Made by a program: the position numbers and the translations under genes
Assembly (NCBI GenBank): GCA_900541045.1
Contig: UQID01000037.1
Location: 1 to 9,615 of the forward strand
DNA: 9,615 nucleotides
Direction: 5' to 3'
Source of the DNA: an uncultured Collinsella sp.
Lineage (GTDB): Bacteria; Actinomycetota; Coriobacteriia; Coriobacteriales; Coriobacteriaceae
In this document: piece by piece, positions 1-4,870 of the stretch
Position numbering within the stretch: the stretch's first letter is position 1
Layout of the letters: each line of letters starts with the position of its first letter
The notes under the pieces: model-generated
What the model saw: the letters and a program-made list of their open reading frames with translations, nothing else
Told to the model about the DNA's origin: nothing
The model's database searches: none

Positions 1-48
1 CGAGATTAGCGAGTGTCTCGTGGGCTCGGAGATGTGTATAAGAGACAG
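1..48. other. Illumina Nextera P7/i7 adapter contamination
   Basis: Bases 1-6 (CGAGAT) are the end of the Illumina P7 primer. Bases 7-14 (TAGCGAGT) fit an 8-base i7 index. From 15 comes the Nextera read-2 primer, beginning GTCTCGTGGGCTCGG and ending at 30-48 with the 19-bp Tn5 mosaic end AGATGTGTATAAGAGACAG. The match to the known library construct is exact over its whole length, so this is sequencing adapter left on the contig end and not genome. Genomic sequence begins at 49. The reverse strand of the adapter translates to the peptide LLYTSPSPRDTR, a familiar artefact at the ends of database proteins. Confidence 0.98.
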
Positions 49-875
49 CTGTAGGAGGCGACGTCCTCGTAGGAATCGGTCAGGTAGGCGTCGATGCCGA
101 TGGTCGTATTGACGAGGTCGTCAAGGCTGTCAAGCTCGCCGCTCGAGAACGTGAATTCCTCGGTGGCGTTGGTGCCGGGCATCAGGTGAGCCGAGAACCA
201 GGGTTCCTTCATGGTGCCGTTGACGTTGGTCTTGCCGGAAGGAGCGTAGAAGGTCAGGTCCTTGTCGCTCTTGTTAGTGATGTTGACGACAAAGCCGATG
301 TCGCCCCAGTCGTCCTTGAACTTCTCGGTGATGGTGATGGTGCACAGGTCGTCATCGGCGACGGTGACGGCGGGGGAGATTTCGATGCTCTGGACGTCGT
401 CGTCTTCGACGGCCTCATCGATCTCTTCTTCCTTCTCGGCGTTCTCGCGATCCTTCTTCACCGTACCGGACAGATCCTTGTCGGACTTCGTAAAGATAAT
501 CTTGTCGCCTTCCACCTCGAGGACGAGCTTGTCGTCCTTGAGCTTCAGGTCGTGCGACTCATCTTCGGCGGTAATCGTTACGGTGGTGGCGTCCTTGGCC
601 TCCCATTTCAGGTCGGCGACCTCAAGGAACATGTCGAGGACGCCCGTGCCGTCTTCGTCGAGGATCAGGATACAGTTGAGGCCCCACTCCTTGAGCATAT
701 CCATGTACTCATCGGTGAGCTCTTCGCCGTCCAAGGTTCCACCCGAGTACTGCCAGCTGCCGACGAAGTTGGCCTTGGGGTCCTTGCCGCCGCCGCTGCA
801 GCCCGTCAGGGCAAAGGCGAGCGCCAGGACGCATGTCAGGAATGCGAGTACGGACTTTTTGAACGTTGTCTTCAT
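49..875 (-). CDS. Lipoprotein of unknown function, 3' end truncated by adapter
   Basis: The first 276 residues are genuine. The frame then runs into adapter sequence and stops artificially at 6-8, adding 13 false residues, so the true C-terminus is missing. The start at 875 is supported by AAAGGAGG six to seven bases upstream. An N-terminal signal peptide (KK at 6-7, hydrophobic 9-22) ends in a lipobox LTGC with Cys26 as the lipidation site, so the protein should be anchored on the outer face of the membrane. Residues about 37-125 form a beta-rich, lipocalin-like stretch. Residues about 138-162 are a very acidic linker. From about 165 there is a second beta-rich region (ITEKFKDDWGDIGFVVNITN onward) resembling the Ig-like domains of DUF4352/DUF5067-type lipoproteins. 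It is the last visible gene of the minus-strand cluster, 80 bp after the SPFH gene, and may be partly uncoupled from it by a hairpin. I do not recognise the family with certainty. Confidence 0.85.
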
Positions 876-880
876 GGTGT

Positions 881-888
881 CCTCCTTT
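881..888 (-). promoter_or_regulatory. Ribosome binding site of the lipoprotein gene
   Basis: Reading the minus strand, AAAGGAGG lies directly before ACACC-ATG. The strong Shine-Dalgarno match fixes the start codon at 875 and shows that this gene has its own initiation signal despite lying downstream of the SPFH gene. Confidence 0.8.
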
Positions 889-914
889 ATCGAACGAAAC
901 CCATAGAAGCAAAT

Positions 915-936
915 GCGGGGGTGGCGGAACCCCCGC
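915..936 (-). terminator. Hairpin between SPFH and lipoprotein genes, possible weak terminator or attenuator
   Basis: The arms GCGGGGGT (915-922) and ACCCCCGC (929-936) pair perfectly over 8 bp around a 6-base loop. On the transcribed strand the stem is followed by ATTTGCTTCTA, which is T-rich but not a proper U-run. It could reduce read-through from the SPFH gene into the lipoprotein gene, or protect the 3' end of the upstream message. The stem is clearly visible; its function is inferred. Confidence 0.45.
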
Positions 937-955
937 CAATTACCAGATAAAGGGG

Positions 956-2197
956 CTAGGGCCTGGGTGTTCCGCAGTTGCTGCAGAACTTGCCGCCGTT
1001 TTCGCTACCGCAGTTGGGGCAGAACCACTTGGCCGGTGCCGGGGCGGGTGCGGGGCTGCCGCACTCGGAGCAGAACTTGCCGGTGTTGGTGGCGCCACAG
1101 CTGCAGGTCCATGCGCCGGCCGCAGGTGCGGCAGCGGGTGCCGGTGCGGGGGTGGAAGCCGGAGCCGGCTGCGGGGCAGCCTGCTGCTGTGCCTGGCCGG
1201 CGGCGAACAGCTGACTGGCATTCATGCCGCCCATGCCACCTGCCATGCCCATGCCCATAAAGCCGGCCATCGCGCCGTTGGGGTTGGCGGCTGCCGCGCG
1301 CATCGCATCGCTCTGGGCGCTGGCGATGTTGGCGGCCGCCATGGTGGGATCGCGCATGACCGCGGCCTTCTGCAGGTCCTTGATCATCTGCTCGTCTTCT
1401 TGCGAAGCGGCGATGGAGTTGACGCCAAAGCTCACGATCTCGACACCGCGCAGGTCGCGCCAGTCGGCCGAGAGGACCTCGTTGAGCGCGCGGGCGAGCT
1501 CGGTGGTGTGACCGGGGATGGCGCTGTAGCGAATGCCCATTTCCGAGATCTTGGCAAAGGCGGGCTGCAGGGCGGTGAGCAGCTCGGACTTAAGCTGGCT
1601 GTCGATCTTATCGCGCGTGTAGCTATCGGTCACGTTGCCGCACACGTTGGTGTAGAACAGCAGCGGGTTGGTGATGCGGTACGAATACTCGCCGTTGCAG
1701 CGCACGGAGATGTCAACGTCGAGGCCAATGTTGTTATCGACCACGCGGAAGGGCACAGGCGAGGCGGTGCCGTACTTGTTGCCGATGATTTCCTTGGTGT
1801 TGATGAAGTAGACGCGCTGGTCCTTGCCTGCGTCGCCGCCAAAGGTAAAGCGGCTGCCGATATTGGCGAACGTCTCCTTGATGGAGTCGCCCAGGTTGCC
1901 GCTAAAGACGCTCGGCTCGCTGCCGGTGTCAAAGACGAACTCGCCGGGCTCCAGCGCGACTTCGATGATCTTGCCGTTTTGCACCACGAGCATGCCCTGG
2001 CCGTCGTTGACGGCGATGACCGAGCCGTTGGAGATGACGTTGTCCTCGCCACGCGTGTTGGAGCTGCGGCCGCCGGTGCGCTTGCTGCCCTTGCAGGCCA
2101 AGACGTCAGCGGGCATCGATTCGCAATAGATAAATTCCTTCCACTGGTCGGCCATGACGCCGCCGGCAGCACCCAATCCAGCTTTCAAGAGTCCCAT
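956..2197 (-). CDS. SPFH/band-7 (virion core protein-like) protein with two C-terminal zinc ribbons
   Basis: 413 residues, YdjI-like. Residues about 16-275 form the SPFH-type region (EFIYCESMPADVLACKG, then EPGEFVFDTG, then the long DKIDSQLKSELLTALQPAF helix and GVEIVSFGVNSIAAS). Residues 283-335 are Met/Ala/Gly-rich (GFMGMGMAGGMGGM). Residues 336-361 are a Pro/Ala linker. Two short zinc ribbons end the protein: C365-x-C367 with C376-C379, and C393-C396 with C405-C408. There is no signal peptide or clear membrane segment, so it is probably a peripheral cytoplasmic oligomer at the membrane. In Bacillus subtilis the SPFH protein YdjI, with YdjG and YdjH, holds a PspA homologue at the membrane. 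A similar scaffold role here is inference from architecture and from the neighbouring YdjG-like gene. The start at 2197 has AAAGGAAG upstream. Confidence 0.88.
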   Translation of the reverse strand: MGLLKAGLGAAGGVMADQWKEFIYCESMPADVLACKGSKRTGGRSSNTRGEDNVISNGSVIAVNDGQGMLVVQNGKIIEVALEPGEFVFDTGSEPSVFSGNLGDSIKETFANIGSRFTFGGDAGKDQRVYFINTKEIIGNKYGTASPVPFRVVDNNIGLDVDISVRCNGEYSYRITNPLLFYTNVCGNVTDSYTRDKIDSQLKSELLTALQPAFAKISEMGIRYSAIPGHTTELARALNEVLSADWRDLRGVEIVSFGVNSIAASQEDEQMIKDLQKAAVMRDPTMAAANIASAQSDAMRAAAANPNGAMAGFMGMGMAGGMGGMNASQLFAAGQAQQQAAPQPAPASTPAPAPAAAPAAGAWTCSCGATNTGKFCSECGSPAPAPAPAKWFCPNCGSENGGKFCSNCGTPRP

Positions 2198-2245
2198 GGT
2201 GATCTTCCTTTCTCGTCAAAGGCCGGGTGGTATTGGTCAGAATGG

Positions 2246-3568
2246 CTAATCGTCCTTGTTGTCCTTCATGACAACGGTGGTCTCGGTATGGCTGAAGGTG
2301 TCGTGCTTCTCGGTCAGGTCGAGCTCGCCGCAGTAGCAATCGGCGTGGGTGGCCTCGTTGGCCGTCTTGAGCTGGCCTACCAGCAGCACGTCTGCGATGA
2401 TCACGATGATCAGCGGCGCGACGATGTTGATGAGGATGCCCTCGACATCAAAGGTGAGGTAGTCCGGATCGAAGGCATTCCCACCCATAAAGAGAATCTG
2501 AGAGAGGACAAACCCGATCACAAAGAACAGCAATGAGGCGATGGCGAGCTTGGGCTTGGAGCAGGGGAGCTCGCCGACCATGCGACCGGTCTGGCCGTTC
2601 ATGGCAAACAGATAGCTCTTGCCGTTCCACGAGGTGGAAAGCATCCACACGGGGAACAGAGCGTGGTCACTGTCTTCCCAGGTGTAGTCGAGCTGCTTGC
2701 TTTCGACCGTGGCATCGTCATATTCGTCGACGACGGTCTCGCGCAGGGCCGAGATCGTGCTTTCCTCCATGCGGCGCTCGGCGCGCGCCTTGCAGGTCTC
2801 GCAATCCTCGTCATAGCGGTTGGCGATGTAGCCGGGCATATACGCGACCGAGAACGGGCGCAGCGCGTCGTAGTCAAACGGCTCGATGGCGTCCATATGG
2901 CCGTCGGGCATCTTGGACGATCCGTCGACGGGCACGCACTCAAACGAGATATTGCCTTTACGGTAGGCGTCGTAGTGGTCGGTGGTCGTGACGGTGCGGT
3001 CGGATTCCTCGGTTACGGTCTCGTTGGTTGCGTCGAAGCACACTTCGCCGTCCACGCGGGCACCGTAGAGCCAAAACGGCACGTAGACACCTTGGACCTC
3101 GTCGATATGGTTGCCGGTGACAAAGCTCTTGGGCAGCAGGACCTTGCCCTTGTAGTGCTCCTTGAGCGCGGCCATGACATCGTCGCGCCCGAGCTTAAAC
3201 GGAATCACCAGGTCGGGTGAGAAGTCGCCCGAGAGCTGGCCGGGTGCCACGGCGGAGTTGCCGCAGTATGGGCAGGTGGTGACGGCGACGGTGCCGTCTG
3301 AGACCAGCTCGGCACCGCACGACGAGCAGATGTAGCCGGCGTTTTGAGCCAGCTCCTGCACGGCATCGTCGGCAGCAGGTTTGGGAGCCGCGGCTGCGGC
3401 ATCGGCTTTGGCGTCTACCTTGTCCTGGCGCTCGCGATAGAGGGCCTCGACTTCTTCGACTTCAAAACGCGAATCGCAGTAGTCGCAGACGAGCTTTTGC
3501 TCGGCGCTGGCAAAGTGAAGGGGGCCACCGCAGGCAGGGCACTGATAGTTGACGCTCTCGAAGGCCAT
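2246..3568 (-). CDS. TFIIB-type zinc-ribbon membrane protein (YdjG-like)
   Basis: 440 residues. The N-terminus has one zinc ribbon (C10-C13 with C28-C31, in YQCPACGGPLHF and LVCDYCDSRF). A charged Ala-rich linker (44-70) leads to a second ribbon (C81-C84 with C99-C102, in CSSCGAEL and CPYCG). A central soluble region follows (about 115-335), containing VYVPFWLYGARVDGE, the Cys pair CETC at 256-259, and FPVWMLSTSWNGKSYLFAMN. Two hydrophobic segments at about 340-361 and 377-398 form a membrane anchor near the C-terminus. This order fits proteins annotated as TFIIB-type zinc-ribbon-containing, which include the YdjG group linked to the PspA envelope-stress system. It is 48 bp upstream of the SPFH gene on the same strand, so co-transcription is likely. 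The start at 3568 has GAAAGGA upstream. The ribbons more likely serve protein contacts than DNA binding, but that is inference. Confidence 0.85.
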   Translation of the reverse strand: MAFESVNYQCPACGGPLHFASAEQKLVCDYCDSRFEVEEVEALYRERQDKVDAKADAAAAAPKPAADDAVQELAQNAGYICSSCGAELVSDGTVAVTTCPYCGNSAVAPGQLSGDFSPDLVIPFKLGRDDVMAALKEHYKGKVLLPKSFVTGNHIDEVQGVYVPFWLYGARVDGEVCFDATNETVTEESDRTVTTTDHYDAYRKGNISFECVPVDGSSKMPDGHMDAIEPFDYDALRPFSVAYMPGYIANRYDEDCETCKARAERRMEESTISALRETVVDEYDDATVESKQLDYTWEDSDHALFPVWMLSTSWNGKSYLFAMNGQTGRMVGELPCSKPKLAIASLLFFVIGFVLSQILFMGGNAFDPDYLTFDVEGILINIVAPLIIVIIADVLLVGQLKTANEATHADCYCGELDLTEKHDTFSHTETTVVMKDNKDD

Positions 3569-3592
3569 GATCGGTCCTTTCCGTGCCGGAGG

Positions 3593-4330
3593 CTATGCGC
3601 CGATGGCGCCGCCGCAGTATTCGCAGCGCCCACTGGCATCGGGAATGGTGGTGGCTCCGCAGAAGGGGCAGGTGACCGCGGTCTTGGGGGCCTTGGCGGC
3701 CACGACGCTGTCGCGCGTTTCCTGACGCAGCTGCACCAGCGCGTCGCGGACCTCGGTTGCCTGGCGCTTGGCCTCGCGGTATTCGATGGAACCGCGCTGA
3801 TCGATGGTGGAGTCGCTCACGCGCAGGTTGATCTCGGTAAAGTACGGCGTGTTGACGTGAATGGTCAGGTTAAAGTCGTAATCCAGGTCATAGCGCGGCG
3901 GATTGTAGCTCTCGCGCTCGCCGTCCTTGGTCTCGCGATAGATTTCGGTGCGATGCTCGTCAATATCCATATCGCAGCCGAGTACCTGCGAGAACTCGAT
4001 GATATCGGGGTTGGCATCGCGCCAGCGGCTCTGCGAGGTAATGATCAGCAGGCCCGCGTCTTCGTCGAGCATGATGTTGGTGCGCCCGGCAGAGAGCGTG
4101 CGCGTGGGGTTGAACGACGCCAGGCGCTCGGCATTGGCCTCGCGGTAGGCGAGTTGCTCGCGGATATCGTCCGCGGTGCTGGAGCGATGGCCGTGGAAGA
4201 AGGGGGAGAGCTTGCCGGCGCACTCTTTGCACAGGTAGCCCTCGCTGATCTTGGTCTTTCCCAAAAGTCCCAGCTCGGTACCGCAAATCGCGCACTCTTT
4301 CTTCTCGAACATCTTGTCAAAGAAGCCCAT
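3593..4330 (-). CDS. DUF4428-type double zinc-ribbon protein
   Basis: 245 residues, soluble, no signal peptide. The N-terminus carries a treble-type zinc site, C13-C16 with C34-C37, in the pattern CAICGTEL...KISEGYLCKECAGKLSPFF that is typical of DUF4428. Residues about 78-175 are beta-rich (TNIMLDEDAGLLIIT, YDLDYDFNLTIHV, EINLRVSD) and may form a small membrane- or protein-binding domain. A helix follows (183-210). The C-terminus has a second ribbon, C221-C224 with C236-C239 (CPFCG...CEYCGG). The gene is the first of the minus-strand cluster and ends 24 bp before the next gene, so they almost certainly share a transcript. Start 4330 is preceded by GGGAGG. The role is unknown. Its position beside YdjG-like and SPFH genes suggests an adaptor in the same membrane-associated complex. 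Confidence 0.82.
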   Translation of the reverse strand: MGFFDKMFEKKECAICGTELGLLGKTKISEGYLCKECAGKLSPFFHGHRSSTADDIREQLAYREANAERLASFNPTRTLSAGRTNIMLDEDAGLLIITSQSRWRDANPDIIEFSQVLGCDMDIDEHRTEIYRETKDGERESYNPPRYDLDYDFNLTIHVNTPYFTEINLRVSDSTIDQRGSIEYREAKRQATEVRDALVQLRQETRDSVVAAKAPKTAVTCPFCGATTIPDASGRCEYCGGAIGA

Positions 4331-4427
4331 GGCTGCCTCCCATCAACAGGTAGCGTGTGTCACTTTTGATGATGGGGGAGTGCGCGATCTTTCACGATAC
4401 CCAGACGGCTCAACGAGTCTCCACAAC

Positions 4428-4443
4428 TGGGACATATGGCCCA
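4428..4443. promoter_or_regulatory. Imperfect palindrome upstream of the zinc-ribbon cluster, possible operator
   Basis: TGGGACATATGGCCCA is symmetric in TGGG-x-CATATG-x-CCCA, with only one mismatched pair. It lies about 100 bp upstream of the first cluster gene, a plausible place for a repressor or activator site. No regulator is encoded nearby, and it could equally belong to the short intergenic repeats beside it. Confidence 0.25.
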
Positions 4444-4458
4444 TTTTTGACTAGTCGC

Positions 4459-4513
4459 TGGGGACACTCTTCGGCCACTCATTGGGGACGTACGCTGCTG
4501 GGGCAGTTGGGGC
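4459..4513. repeat. Clustered TGGGG(AC) short repeats
   Basis: TGGGGAC occurs at 4459-4465 and again 24 bp later at 4483-4489, followed by CTGGGGCAG and TTGGGGCG. The GGGGAC core recurs in two other intergenic patches of the window (4788-4793 and 7735-7740) and may mark one family of intergenic repeats. Confidence 0.35.
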
Positions 4514-4533
4514 GACGAGCCGATGATGTCGTG

Positions 4534-4701
4534 ATGTGGGATGGGCTGGCGCTTGCTACCGACGATCTTGGTGGGGATTTTACACCCGCATGTTCCGATT
4601 TCGGGCCCGTGGAGGCAGTGGAGTTCACGCCCGAAAAGACCGGTGCCGCCTCGCGTGTGGCCCTTATCAACTTCTTCTGGTCCTGGACACCAAATGATTA
4701 G
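4534..4701 (+). pseudogene. Possible remnant of a gene 3' end, not recognised
   Basis: A plus-strand frame read from an ATG at 4534 to a TAG at 4699-4701 gives a short acidic peptide (MWDGLALATDDLGGDFTPAC onward, ending FFWSWTPND). The composition looks protein-like, unlike the Arg/Ala/Pro-rich shadow frames elsewhere. There is no ribosome binding site before it, the upstream part of the frame consists of repeat sequence, and I recognise no family. It may be the decayed tail of a lost gene, or chance. Confidence 0.18.
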
Positions 4702-4715
4702 CTAATCCTCCAATA

Positions 4716-4782
4716 AGTTGCGGTGGAATAGTCCCTAAATTAAAGTCAGGGGGCTTTAAACAGGAACTATTCCACCGCAACT
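4716..4782. repeat. 67-nt hairpin element with 17-bp perfect arms
   Basis: The arms AGTTGCGGTGGAATAGT (4716-4732) and ACTATTCCACCGCAACT (4766-4782) are exact reverse complements. After a one-base mismatch, 4734-4736 pair with 4762-4764. An inner stem TTAAAG/CTTTAA (4740-4745 with 4754-4759) closes around TCAGGGGG. The structure looks like a REP- or MITE-like intergenic palindrome and not a simple terminator, because neither side carries a U-run directly after the stem. It lies downstream of mgtA and could still stabilise or end that transcript. Confidence 0.7.
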
Positions 4783-4799
4783 GCTGAGGGGACAGACTG

Positions 4800-4856
4800 C
4801 GGCAGCGGCAGAGGCGTTGGCAGCTGTGGTAGTGGCAACGGCAGCTGGCAGGGTGT
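4800..4856. repeat. Degenerate GGCAGC hexamer low-complexity stretch
   Basis: Imperfect units GGCAGC, GGCAGA, GGCGTT, GGCAGC, GGCAAC, GGCAGC and GGCAGG follow each other between the hairpin element and the mgtA stop codon. It encodes only low-complexity peptides in open frames and looks like non-coding simple repeat. Confidence 0.4.
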
Positions 4857-4870
4857 TTTCCGTCTGCTCG

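Larger units (their letters stand above)
4331..4870. other. 540-bp intergenic region without a convincing gene
   Basis: This lies between the start of the zinc-ribbon/SPFH cluster and the end of mgtA, both on the minus strand. It must contain the cluster promoter, but I could not find a good -35/-10 pair on the minus strand. Visible contents are an imperfect palindrome at 4428-4443, a run of TGGGGAC-like repeats at 4459-4513, a possible gene remnant ending at 4701, a 12-bp perfect palindrome GATTAGCTAATC at 4696-4707, the large hairpin element at 4716-4782, and a GGCAGC-like low-complexity stretch at 4800-4856. Plus- and minus-strand open frames here lack ribosome binding sites. Confidence 0.6.

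Noticed and set aside
866..2536. 556-codon plus-strand open frame opposite the SPFH and lipoprotein genes
   Set aside because: It is a GC-driven shadow of the SPFH gene, rich in Ala, Gly and Arg with no recognisable domain; the minus-strand genes are clearly real.
3344..4369. 341-codon plus-strand open frame opposite the zinc-ribbon genes
   Set aside because: Shadow of two zinc-ribbon proteins that have conserved cysteine motifs and good ribosome binding sites.
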